This document shows positions 40,705 to 48,302 of a DNA stretch of 64,000 nucleotides, one piece after another. The DNA lies in contig NZ_FOXA01000002.1 in assembly GCF_900115595.1 (NCBI RefSeq), positions 1 through 64,000 of the forward strand, given 5' to 3'. The DNA is from Tranquillimonas alkanivorans. GTDB taxonomy: Bacteria > Pseudomonadota > Alphaproteobacteria > Rhodobacterales > Rhodobacteraceae. A program made the translations under genes and the position numbers. The notes beneath the pieces were generated by a model. That model had not been told where the DNA came from and did not search any database. It saw only the letters and a program-made list of their open reading frames with translations. Within the stretch, counting starts at the first letter, position 1; each line of letters begins with the position of its first letter.

Positions 40705-42078
40705 ATGCAGTACAAGGCCGGACGAAAGCTTCTGAGAAGCGCGGCGTTGACCCTGGGCATGGCACTGGCCCCCGTGGCGGCAAGCGCCGAGTCGCTGACC
40801 GACGCGTTTATCCACGCCTACCGGCACAGCGGGCTGCTCGAGCAGAACCGCGCCCTGCTGCGCGCCGCGGACGAGGACGTGGCCATCGCCGTCGCGCGGA
40901 CGCGCCCGGTCTTCAGCTGGGCGATCAACCGTGTTGCCAGCCCCGAGAACCCCGGCGATCAGGACGTCACCACCGGCCAGATTACCGGCGAGCTGACGCT
41001 GTTCGATTTCGGCGCCAACCAGCTGGCCATCGACGCGGCCAAGGAAACCGTGCTCGTCGCGCGCGAGCGGCTGCTTGTGGTCGAGCAGGAGGTGCTGTTC
41101 CGTGCGGTGCAGGCCTATCTCGACGTGCGCCGCACCGCCGCCTTCGTGAACCTGCGCCAGAGCAACGTCCGCCTGATCGAGCAGGAACTCCGCGCCGCCC
41201 GTGACCGGTTCGAGGTGGGCGAGGTGACGCGGACCGATGTCTCGATCGCCGAGGCGCGCCTGGCCGCCGCGCAAAGCGCCCTGGCCGCCGCGCAGGGCGA
41301 GCTTGCCGTCGCGCGCGAGGAATACCAGTCCGCCGTCGGCCGCTATCCCGACAACCTGGCCGAACCGCCGACACCCCCGCAGGTGCCGGCTTCTCTTCAG
41401 GCGGCGCTGGCCGTTGCGGTCAAGCAGCAGCCGTCGCTACGCGCCGCCATGCGCGAGGTTCTGGTCGCCGACCTGAACATCGAGCGGGCCGAGGCGGCGA
41501 TGAAGCCGACGCTCACCGGAAACGCTCAGGTGCAGTGGCGCGAGGGATTCGAGGACGACGCCTCGGTCGGGATCTCGTTTGGCGGGCCGCTTTACACCGG
41601 CGGGCGCCTGACCGCGCTTTACCGCCAGGCGCAGGCGCAGCGGGATGCGCAGCGCGCCAACCTGCACGTCACCCGCCACGACGTCGAATTGGCCGTGGGC
41701 ACGGCCTGGGCCAACCTCGCCGTCGCGCTGGCGAGCCTCGAGGCGACCGACGAAGAGGTTCGCGCCGCGACCGTCGCGTTCCGCGGCGTCCAGGAAGAGG
41801 CGACGCTGGGGGCGCGAACCACGCTGGACGTGCTCAACGCCGAGCAGGAACTGCTCGACGCACGCGCCAACCGCATTTCGGCCCGCATCCAGGAATACCT
41901 GGCCGTCTATGCGCTGCTGCGCTCGATGGGGCTTCTGACAGTGGATCACCTCGACCTCGGGATCGCCACCTACGATCCGGCTGCCTATTACCAGGCGGTG
42001 GACAACGCGCCGCTGCACACCGTCAGCCCGCAGGGCGAGCGGCTGGAGAACGTGCTGCGCGCGATCGGCCGCAACTGA
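40705..42078 (+). CDS. tolC: TolC family outer membrane efflux protein
   Basis: A 457-residue outer membrane factor for type I secretion and multidrug efflux. Signal peptide to about residue 27 (PVAASAE). Two OEP repeats of long alternating helices follow; the first contains LTLFDFGANQ and FRAVQAYLDVRR, the second GGPLYTGGRLTALYRQAQ, and VQEEATLGARTTLDVLNAEQELLDA is the classic TolC signature. GEVTRTDVSIAEARLAAA is the matching signature in the first repeat. The neighbours suggest a general tolC, not one dedicated to a linked transporter. Confidence 0.94.
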   Translation: MQYKAGRKLLRSAALTLGMALAPVAASAESLTDAFIHAYRHSGLLEQNRALLRAADEDVAIAVARTRPVFSWAINRVASPENPGDQDVTTGQITGELTLFDFGANQLAIDAAKETVLVARERLLVVEQEVLFRAVQAYLDVRRTAAFVNLRQSNVRLIEQELRAARDRFEVGEVTRTDVSIAEARLAAAQSALAAAQGELAVAREEYQSAVGRYPDNLAEPPTPPQVPASLQAALAVAVKQQPSLRAAMREVLVADLNIERAEAAMKPTLTGNAQVQWREGFEDDASVGISFGGPLYTGGRLTALYRQAQAQRDAQRANLHVTRHDVELAVGTAWANLAVALASLEATDEEVRAATVAFRGVQEEATLGARTTLDVLNAEQELLDARANRISARIQEYLAVYALLRSMGLLTVDHLDLGIATYDPAAYYQAVDNAPLHTVSPQGERLENVLRAIGRN

Positions 42079-42080
42079 GG

Positions 42081-42121
42081 CCATACCTGGTGGTCGCGCG
42101 AAGGGCGAGCCATACCTGTTG
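42081..42121 (+). repeat. Direct repeat CCATACCTG, two copies
   Basis: CCATACCTGGTG at 42081 and CCATACCTGTTG at 42110, start to start 29 bp, in the 100-bp gap between tolC and the PopZ-like gene. The second copy overlaps the candidate -35. It could be a regulator site or a local duplication. Confidence 0.4.
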
Positions 42122-42147
42122 TGCGATGCCGCGCGGTTGGCTAGGCT
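42119..42147 (+). promoter_or_regulatory. Candidate promoter of the PopZ-like gene
   Basis: TTGTGC (42119-42124), 17 bases, TAGGCT (42142-42147), 32 bp before the ATG. The -10 context TAGGCTTTCC is identical to that before ftsW. A GAGGGGCAGG ribosome site follows. Confidence 0.55.
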
Positions 42148-42178
42148 TTCCACGAACGAGCAGCGAGGGGCAGGCGTC

Positions 42179-43297
42179 ATGAGCGATCCGGTGTCGCGGT
42201 CGGAGATGGAGGACGTGTTGGCGTCGGTCCGGCGTCTGGTCACATCCGACGGTACGGAGCAGAAGGACGCCGAGCCGAAGCGCGCCCCCGCGCAGGGCCG
42301 GCTGGTCTTGACCTCGGACCTGCGCATCGCCGATCCCGCGCAGGAGGCGAAAGCCGCGGCGGAGGAGGCACCGTCCGCCCCCGCCGCGCCGCCGAAGACC
42401 ACTGCGCCGGAGGGACGAAGCCCCTACACCGAAAGCGACGCCTTCGTCTTTCGGCGCAGCGCCACTCGCCCCACGCGCCCGAGCGCGTCGTCGTCGTCGC
42501 GCTACATGACCCTCGAAGAGCGGATCGCGGAGCTGGAGGCGGCCGTCACCTCGTCATCCTTTGATTTCGAGCCCGACGGCAGCGAGGACACGACGCAACA
42601 CCGTCCTGACTCGGTGCCCCACCGTTCGCGTCCCGCCGCCGCGCCGCAGGAGGTCGAGCGGGACACAGCGCCCGAGCGGCCCGAGATGGCGGAAGACCAA
42701 ACGGATGCGCCCGAGCGCCGCGAGCGTGGGGACGTCCCGACGCCGCCGCTTCGCCTGCGGCCCGAGGACGCGGCGCACGGAGCGGTGGAAGACAGCGCCG
42801 CGGCGGACGAGGTCGATCAGGACGCCGACGAAACCTTGCGTGCGGTGCTTCGCCACACGGTCGGCGACGCGCGCGACGATGCCGCCGAAACGGCGGTGCG
42901 CGACGCGGTGGCCAAGCCGGAGCGGGATGAACCTTCTGTGCAAGAGCCGGAGGGCGACGCGCGGGCGCAGGACGAAGGCGACGACCTGTTCGCGCCCGAT
43001 GCGCGTGGGCAGGCCGAGCCCGCCACGGCCTCGGGCGAGGACGAGCTTCTGCGCCGCCTGCACCTGTCGATGTCACAGGAGGACGAGCGCGCGGAGAAGG
43101 CCGCCGAGCCCAGGGCCGCTACCCCTGCGCTGGCGGCCGGGCCTGCCGGCATCGACGAGGACGTGCTTCGCGACATGGTTGCCGAGATCGTGCGCGAGGA
43201 GCTGCAAGGCGCGCTGGGAGAGCGGATCACCCGCAACGTGCGCAAGCTGGTCCGCCGCGAGATAATGCGCGCCGCCTCGATCCGCGAGTTCGAATAG
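42179..43297 (+). CDS. popZ: PopZ-like polar organizing protein (DUF2497-like)
   Basis: A 372-residue protein with PopZ architecture. The N-terminal helix MEDVLASVRRLVTSD (about residues 10-24) matches the Caulobacter PopZ opening MEEILASIRRIISED. A long disordered linker follows (about 45-320), rich in Glu, Asp, Pro, Ala and Arg. A C-terminal helical segment (about 326-365) contains LRDMVAEIVREEL and VRKLVRREI, resembling the oligomerisation helices. PopZ condenses at the pole and recruits ParB and division regulators. Synteny supports this: Caulobacter popZ also adjoins a tolC-like gene. The symbol is an inference from these points. The linker is several times longer than in Caulobacter. 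Confidence 0.72.
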   Translation: MSDPVSRSEMEDVLASVRRLVTSDGTEQKDAEPKRAPAQGRLVLTSDLRIADPAQEAKAAAEEAPSAPAAPPKTTAPEGRSPYTESDAFVFRRSATRPTRPSASSSSRYMTLEERIAELEAAVTSSSFDFEPDGSEDTTQHRPDSVPHRSRPAAAPQEVERDTAPERPEMAEDQTDAPERRERGDVPTPPLRLRPEDAAHGAVEDSAAADEVDQDADETLRAVLRHTVGDARDDAAETAVRDAVAKPERDEPSVQEPEGDARAQDEGDDLFAPDARGQAEPATASGEDELLRRLHLSMSQEDERAEKAAEPRAATPALAAGPAGIDEDVLRDMVAEIVREELQGALGERITRNVRKLVRREIMRAASIREFE

Positions 43298-44752
43298 TCA
43301 GACCGGCTCGGCGAGCGTCAGCAGCCTGTCGATGTCCATGTGCGTCTCGAGATGCTCGGCCAGCGCATCGAGCGCCGCTTCGACCGTCGCGGCATAGGAC
43401 ACGTCCGAGACCGGAGCGCCCATCCCCGACAAAAAGGCCCGGCGGAAGCCGTCGGCGGTGAACAGGCCGTGCAGGTAGCAGCCGCTCACGCGCACGTCGG
43501 GCGATGCCGCGCCCTCGGGCCGACCGTCGAGGTCCAGCCACGCGCGGGCGCAGTCCGGCCCCTCGGTCCTGCCGATGTGGATCTCGTAGCCCGCCACCGC
43601 TTCGCCGCTCGCGCGGTCCACCGCGTTCGACAGGGCGAGGCGCTTCATCGGGCGCATCACCGTCTCGACGTCCAGCAGGCCTAGCCCCTCGACCCTGGCC
43701 GGCGGCCCCTCGATGCCCTCGGGGTCGGCGATGGCGCGGCCCAGCATCTGGTAGCCGCCGCAGATGCCCAGCACCCGGCCGCCCCGCCGGACGTGGGCCC
43801 GAAGGTCGATGTCCCACCCCTGCGCGCGGAAGAAGGCGAGGTCGGCAATGGTGGCCTTGGTGCCCGGGATCAGCACAAGGTCGGCGTCGCCCGGCAGCGG
43901 CGCGCCGGCGCGGACCAGGCGCACCTCGACCCCCGGCTCGTTCGACAGCGGGTCGAGGTCGTCGAAGTTGGCGATGCGGCTCAGCGTCGGCACCGCGATC
44001 TTCAGTGCGCCGCCGCGGGGACCGGAGGAGATGTCGAGCGCATCCTCGGCAGGAAGCTGCCACGCCCGGTCGAACCACGGCACCACGCCAAGCGCGTCCC
44101 AGCCCGTCAGGCGCGCGATCTCGGCCAGCCCGTCGTCGAACAGGCGCACGTCGCCCCGGAACTTGTTGATCGCGAAGGCCTTTATCCGCACCCGGTCCGC
44201 GTCCGGCAGGACCGCATGCGTGCCCACGCATTGCGCGATGACGCCGCCGCGGTCGATGTCGCCCACCAGCACCACCGGTAGCCCTGCGGCCTCGGCAAAT
44301 CCCATGTTGGCGATGTCGCCCGCGCGCAGGTTGACCTCGGCCGGAGAGCCCGCGCCCTCGATCAGCACGAGGTCGGCGGTCGAGGCGAGGCGGCGGAAGC
44401 TCTGCAGGGCGGCCGGCAACCATTCGGCCTTGCGCGCGCCGTATTCACGCGCCTTCAGCGTCGCGACCCGGCGGCCCTGCACGACGACCTGCGCGCCGGT
44501 GTCGGTTTCCGGCTTGAGCAGGACGGGGTTCATGTCGACCACCGGGTCGCGGCCCGCCGCGCGGGCCTGAAGCGCCTGCGCGCGCCCAATCTCGCCCCCG
44601 TCGGCGGTGACGGCGGCGTTGTTCGACATGTTCTGCGGCTTGAACGGCGCGACGGACAGGCCGCGCCGCAGGCAGGCCCGCGCCAGGCCGGCCACCAGCA
44701 TCGACTTGCCGACGTTGGACCCCGCGCCCTGGATCATGATGGCCCTGGTCAT
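43298..44752 (-). CDS. cobQ: Cobyric acid synthase
   Basis: A 484-residue glutamine-dependent amidase that converts adenosylcobyrinate a,c-diamide to cobyric acid by four amidations. [18 protein letters not shown] is the N-terminal P-loop-like domain, followed by [10 protein letters not shown]. The C-terminal GATase-1-like domain has the nucleophile Cys in [13 protein letters not shown] and the His in [10 protein letters not shown] chose ATG at 44752, preceded by GAGGGAAG. Its last base directly abuts the last base of the convergent PopZ-like gene. Confidence 0.95.
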   Translation of the reverse strand: MTRAIMIQGAGSNVGKSMLVAGLARACLRRGLSVAPFKPQNMSNNAAVTADGGEIGRAQALQARAAGRDPVVDMNPVLLKPETDTGAQVVVQGRRVATLKAREYGARKAEWLPAALQSFRRLASTADLVLIEGAGSPAEVNLRAGDIANMGFAEAAGLPVVLVGDIDRGGVIAQCVGTHAVLPDADRVRIKAFAINKFRGDVRLFDDGLAEIARLTGWDALGVVPWFDRAWQLPAEDALDISSGPRGGALKIAVPTLSRIANFDDLDPLSNEPGVEVRLVRAGAPLPGDADLVLIPGTKATIADLAFFRAQGWDIDLRAHVRRGGRVLGICGGYQMLGRAIADPEGIEGPPARVEGLGLLDVETVMRPMKRLALSNAVDRASGEAVAGYEIHIGRTEGPDCARAWLDLDGRPEGAASPDVRVSGCYLHGLFTADGFRRAFLSGMGAPVSDVSYAATVEAALDALAEHLETHMDIDRLLTLAEPV

Positions 44753-44812
44753 GCCGCTTCCCTCTGTCATCGCCGTCCTGCCATAGCGGTCCGGCGGGGC
44801 GCGGGGAAGACG

Positions 44813-45496
44813 TCAGAGCGCGTTGCCGCCCAAGCGCAGAAAAAGGCTTTCCTCGTCGTCGTTGCGGAAGAACGGCACCGTGTCGGGCGGCGCTAGGTCG
44901 GGCAGGCGGGCCGCGACCTCGGCCAGCACCACGGACGTGATGAAGGGCAGGTCGAGCGCCTTCGCCTCGGCCAGCGGCACCCAGTGCAGGTGTGACAGCT
45001 CGTCCGTGGCGCGCGAGAAGTCGTCGGGGTCGGTGCAAAGCTCCGCCGCATCGGCCACGAAGAAGCGCGCGTCGAAGCGGCGCGGGCGGCCCGGCGGCGT
45101 GATCGCGCGGAAGACGAAGCGCAGGGCCGAGGGCGAGGGCATGTGCCCGGTGGCGGCGAACTCCTCCCAGCCCGGCGGGGGCGTGCCCACCCAGCGGCGC
45201 GGGCGGCCGAGCACCTGGCCGGTCTCCTCCCACAACTCGCGGATGGCGCAGGCGGCGAGCGTCGCGGGCGCCAGCGCGCCGGACCGGTCGCGCAGGCGCG
45301 CCGCGCACAGGCCGTTCAAGGGCCGTGTCATCGGCACCGCGGCGTCGCAGGCATCGACCGCGCCGCCGGGAAAGACGAACTTGCTGGGCATGAACACCGC
45401 GCGCGACCCGCGCTGTCCCATCAGGACGGCGGGCGCGGTGGCCGCGTCGCGCACCACGATAACTGTCGCCGCGTCGCGCACGGGGGCCTCGGCCAC
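44813..45496 (-). CDS. Nudix hydrolase
   Basis: A 227-residue Nudix-fold protein. A degenerate box ends in AIRELWEETGQVLG (REx2EExG core). SKFVFPGGAVDACD precedes it with a long insertion between the two, as in NUDT19/CoA-type Nudix proteins. Substrate unknown; CoA derivatives or other diphosphates are possible. No ATG fits: GTG at 45496 is preferred, with GAGGG overlapping the DUF983 stop eight bases upstream. Coupled to the DUF983 gene. Confidence 0.82.
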   Translation of the reverse strand: MAEAPVRDAATVIVVRDAATAPAVLMGQRGSRAVFMPSKFVFPGGAVDACDAAVPMTRPLNGLCAARLRDRSGALAPATLAACAIRELWEETGQVLGRPRRWVGTPPPGWEEFAATGHMPSPSALRFVFRAITPPGRPRRFDARFFVADAAELCTDPDDFSRATDELSHLHWVPLAEAKALDLPFITSVVLAEVAARLPDLAPPDTVPFFRNDDEESLFLRLGGNAL

Positions 45497-45507
45497 GCGC
45501 GGCGCCC

Positions 45508-45903
45508 TCAGAAGCCGTGCATTCGCCGCGCCCACTGGAAGGCGATCATCGCCCCCTTGAGCCGCGGCAGCAGGTAAAGCGACATCGCCACCGCGCCGAC
45601 CGAGAACACCGCCGCCAGCACCAGAGGATCGGGACGGAAGGCCGTGAAGCTCCACAGCATGACGGGGGCGAGCACGTGGCCGACGATCAGGATCGTCAGA
45701 TAGGCCGGGCCGTCGTCCGCGCGTTGATGGTGAAGCTCCTGGTCGCAGACCGGGCACCTTTCGCGCACGCGCAGATAACCCTTCAGCACCGGGCCCGCGC
45801 CGCAACTCGGACACCGCCGCCGCCAGCCGCGCCAAAGCGCCGGGCGCAGTTCGCGCTCGGCCGTGTCCTGTTCCGTCGGCAGGTCCTGCCCGGAATCGTA
45901 CAT
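45508..45903 (-). CDS. DUF983 zinc-ribbon membrane protein
   Basis: A 131-residue protein: a cytosolic N-terminal zinc ribbon (CPSCGAG and CPVCDQE, about residues 32-57) followed by two membrane helices (about 70-90 and 95-115). It matches DUF983; function unknown. The downstream Nudix gene starts 11 bp after its stop. Confidence 0.87.
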   Translation of the reverse strand: MYDSGQDLPTEQDTAERELRPALWRGWRRRCPSCGAGPVLKGYLRVRERCPVCDQELHHQRADDGPAYLTILIVGHVLAPVMLWSFTAFRPDPLVLAAVFSVGAVAMSLYLLPRLKGAMIAFQWARRMHGF

Positions 45904-46174
45904 GTTCGTCCCCCGCCTGTTCTAGCGATACCGCTGCAATTTAACCGCCCGCTGCTTCTGCAAAAGAGGACGCACTGTCCTTGCGTCGGGATGTCGCGTG
46001 GCGCGCCCCGGACCGTGCGGCGCTGCCGGCAGAAGAAGCCGTCACGCCGGGCAGGGTTCCCGATCCGGCCGATTTTTTCGCCGGTGCGGCGACGGAAGCG
46101 CACGGCCCGCCCGTTTGACAGGACAGGGCGCGGGGAAGCAGGCCCCGCGCCGCAGGCAACAAGGAAGCGAGACG

Positions 46175-46801
46175 ATGAAACATGTTCTGACCGCTGCGCT
46201 GTGCAGCACGCTGGCCCTGACCGCCGTGGGCACCGCGCTCGCGCAGGAGGAGGCGACAACGCCCGAGGCTCCGGCCGGTCCGCCCGCCGCCTTCACCCGC
46301 CTCGACACCGACGGCGACGGGACCGTCACGGCCGCCGATCTCGAGGCGCGCGCAGCCGAGCGCTTCGCCGCCGCCGACGCGGACGGCAACGGCACGCTGG
46401 ACGCCGCCGAGCTAGTCGCCTGGCGCGAGGCGCGTGAGCAGGAGCGCCGGATCGCGTGGGCCGAGCAGCGTGTCGCCCGGCTCGACACCGATGGCGACGG
46501 CGTGCTGTCGCCCGAGGAGCTGCCGGGCGCAGGCGAGGGGCCGGTGCGGATGCTGCGCATGATGGACGCGGACTGGGACGGCGCCGTGTCGGCCGACGAG
46601 TTCGCGGCGGCGCACGAGCGGATCGCGGCGCACCATGCGCGCGGTTCGGCACGCGGGGAGCGCCATGAGCACGGCGCGCGTGACGGGCGCCACGGTGAGC
46701 ATGGTGAGCATGGCGCGCGTCACGAGCATGGCGAGCATCACGGGCGGCACCAAGGCTTCGGCGGCATGCCGATGGTACCGTTCGGCCCGCAGAGCGAGTG
46801 A
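46175..46801 (+). CDS. Secreted EF-hand calcium-binding protein
   Basis: A 208-residue periplasmic protein. Signal peptide to ALAQ (about residue 24). Four EF-hand loops start at residues 44 (DTDGDGTVTAAD), 68 (DADGNGTLDAAE), 104 (DTDGDGVLSPEE) and 131 (DADWDGAVSADE). The first three have full ligand sets; the fourth has Trp at position 4. The C-terminal 50 residues are a His/Gly/Glu-rich tail (HGEHGEHGARHEHGEHHGR) that could bind transition metals. It stands 90 bp before the ECF sigma gene, same strand. The upstream gap (45904-46174) shows no clear promoter. Confidence 0.88.
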   Translation: MKHVLTAALCSTLALTAVGTALAQEEATTPEAPAGPPAAFTRLDTDGDGTVTAADLEARAAERFAAADADGNGTLDAAELVAWREAREQERRIAWAEQRVARLDTDGDGVLSPEELPGAGEGPVRMLRMMDADWDGAVSADEFAAAHERIAAHHARGSARGERHEHGARDGRHGEHGEHGARHEHGEHHGRHQGFGGMPMVPFGPQSE

Positions 46802-46891
46802 GAGCGACAGGGCGGGGCGCAGGCGCGCTCCGCCCGGTGGTGCGCGCCCCGGGCGATTGCGGGGCGCGTCTTCAGGCGCTAGCCCCGATGC

Positions 46892-47485
46892 GTGATGCTG
46901 ATGCCGTTCGACGTCCATGACGACGTGCCCGACGAGGCGCTACTGGTCGCCTTCGCCAACGGCGACCGGGCGGCCGCGCACGTGCTGACCCTGCGGCTGG
47001 CGCCGCGGATTCTGAGCTTCGCCGCGCGCATGCTGGGCGGCGACCGGGCCGAGGCCGAGGACGTGACGCAGGAGGCGATGCTGCGTCTCTGGCGTGTCGC
47101 GGGCGAGTGGCGGCAGGGCGAGGCGAAGGTGACGACGTGGCTTTTCCGCGTGGTGTCGAACCTGTGCACCGACCGCCTGCGCAAGAGCGGCCGCGCTGTC
47201 GACTTGGATGTTGCGGGCGAGCCCGAGGACGACCGACCCGACGCGGCGGCGGAGCTCGAGCAGGCGCAGCGGGCGGCGGCGCTCGACGCGGCGCTGGCGG
47301 CGCTGCCGGACCGGCAGCGCGAGGCGGTGGTGCTCAGGCACCTGGAAGGACTGACGAATCCCGAGATTGCCGGGATCATGGACATCAGCGTCGAGGCGGT
47401 CGAAAGTCTGACCGCCCGGGGCAAAAGGGCGCTGGCGGCCGCGTTGCGCGGCCGGCGCGAGGAGCTGGGATATGCCGACTGCTGA
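46892..47485 (+). CDS. ECF-type RNA polymerase sigma factor
   Basis: A 197-residue sigma-70 family factor with regions 2 and 4 only. Region 2 has DRAEAEDVTQEAMLRLWR and TWLFRVVSNLCTDRLRK; region 4 has ALAALPDRQREAVVLRHLEGLTN with the helix-turn-helix ISVEAVESLTARGKRAL. Its start is uncertain among GTG 46892, ATG 46895 and ATG 46901. The stop overlaps the next gene by 14 bp, the usual coupling to an anti-sigma factor. Confidence 0.93.
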   Translation: MMLMPFDVHDDVPDEALLVAFANGDRAAAHVLTLRLAPRILSFAARMLGGDRAEAEDVTQEAMLRLWRVAGEWRQGEAKVTTWLFRVVSNLCTDRLRKSGRAVDLDVAGEPEDDRPDAAAELEQAQRAAALDAALAALPDRQREAVVLRHLEGLTNPEIAGIMDISVEAVESLTARGKRALAAALRGRREELGYADC

Positions 47486-47828
47486 CGACGACGACCGCAT
47501 GCTCGCGGCGCATTTCGCCGCCGCCCGGGCCGACGTGCCGGAGCCCTCTGCCGCGCTGCTGGCGCGGATCGTTGCGGATTCCGAGGCGGTGGCCGACGCA
47601 CGGGCGGGCACGCCGCGCCACAAGCGGTGGTCGCTGGCCGCGCGGCTGGCCGGTGCCGTGGGCGGCTGGCCGTCCCTGGCCGGGCTGACGGCGGCGGCAG
47701 CCTGCGGCGTGTGGATCGGTGCGGCGATGCCCGGTGCGGTGGCGTTCTTGCCGGCCGCGACGCAGGGCGAGGCGTACGAGATCACGGACCTGATGGCGGG
47801 CTACCCCGCGCTGGACGAGGAAGGCTGA
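47472..47828 (+). CDS. Small membrane protein, probable anti-sigma factor
   Basis: A 118-residue protein with a cytosolic N-terminal region of about 70 residues (MLAAHFAAARADVPEPSAAL, then a basic HKRW), one membrane helix (about 76-95) and a short periplasmic tail. This topology and the overlap with the ECF sigma gene suggest that it holds the sigma factor at the membrane. No zinc motif (HxxxCxxC) is present, so it is not a ZAS-type anti-sigma. The assignment is inferred from context. Confidence 0.6.
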   Translation: MPTADDDDRMLAAHFAAARADVPEPSAALLARIVADSEAVADARAGTPRHKRWSLAARLAGAVGGWPSLAGLTAAAACGVWIGAAMPGAVAFLPAATQGEAYEITDLMAGYPALDEEG

Positions 47829-47831
47829 GGG

Positions 47832-48302
47832 ATGAACGGCGGTGCGCGCGAAGGGCGCTGGACGAAGGTGGCGCTGGCGGTGTCCCTGGCGGTGAACCTG
47901 CTCGTTGCGGGAGTGGTGGTGGGCGACGCCCTGTTCGACGGGCGCGACCATCGGCGCGGCGGCCCTCCGCCGGGCCTGCGCGACATCGGTACGCCCTTCG
48001 TCATGGCGCTGGAGCCCGAGAATCGCGAGCGGCTGATGCGCCGCGCCGCCGAACGCGCCGGCCCCTTCCGCGAGAACCGCGAGGCGCTGCGCCACCGCTT
48101 CGAGCGGCTTCTTAACACCCTGCGGGCCCACCCGTTCGACCAGGCGGCCACGCGCGCGGTGCTGGAAGAGCAGCGCGCCGCGCTGTTCGAGCGGCAGGCG
48201 CTGGGCGAGGAGCTGCTGGTCGAGCACTTGGCCGCCATGTCGCCCGAGGAGCGCGCGGCCTTCGCCGACCGGCTGGACCGCTCGCTCAGGCGGAGGCGCT
48301 AG
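47832..48302 (+). CDS. CpxP/ZraP/CnrX-like periplasmic sensor protein
   Basis: A 156-residue protein anchored by one N-terminal helix (about residues 14-34), with a periplasmic all-helical, Arg/Glu-rich domain. FRENREALRHRFERLLNTLRAHPFD and FERQALGEELLVEHLAAMSPEERAAFADRL follow the LTxxQ-like/heavy-metal-resistance pattern (each cited stretch is a run of the predicted hairpin). Such proteins sense metals or misfolded protein. Its gene is 3 bp after the anti-sigma candidate, completing a sensor unit. The 3' end overlaps convergent pleD by 17 bp. Confidence 0.68.
   Translation: MNGGAREGRWTKVALAVSLAVNLLVAGVVVGDALFDGRDHRRGGPPPGLRDIGTPFVMALEPENRERLMRRAAERAGPFRENREALRHRFERLLNTLRAHPFDQAATRAVLEEQRAALFERQALGEELLVEHLAAMSPEERAAFADRLDRSLRRRR

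Noticed and set aside
47472-47828. Small membrane protein as a metabolic enzyme
   Set aside because: It has one membrane helix and no catalytic motif; overlap with the sigma gene makes an anti-sigma role more likely.
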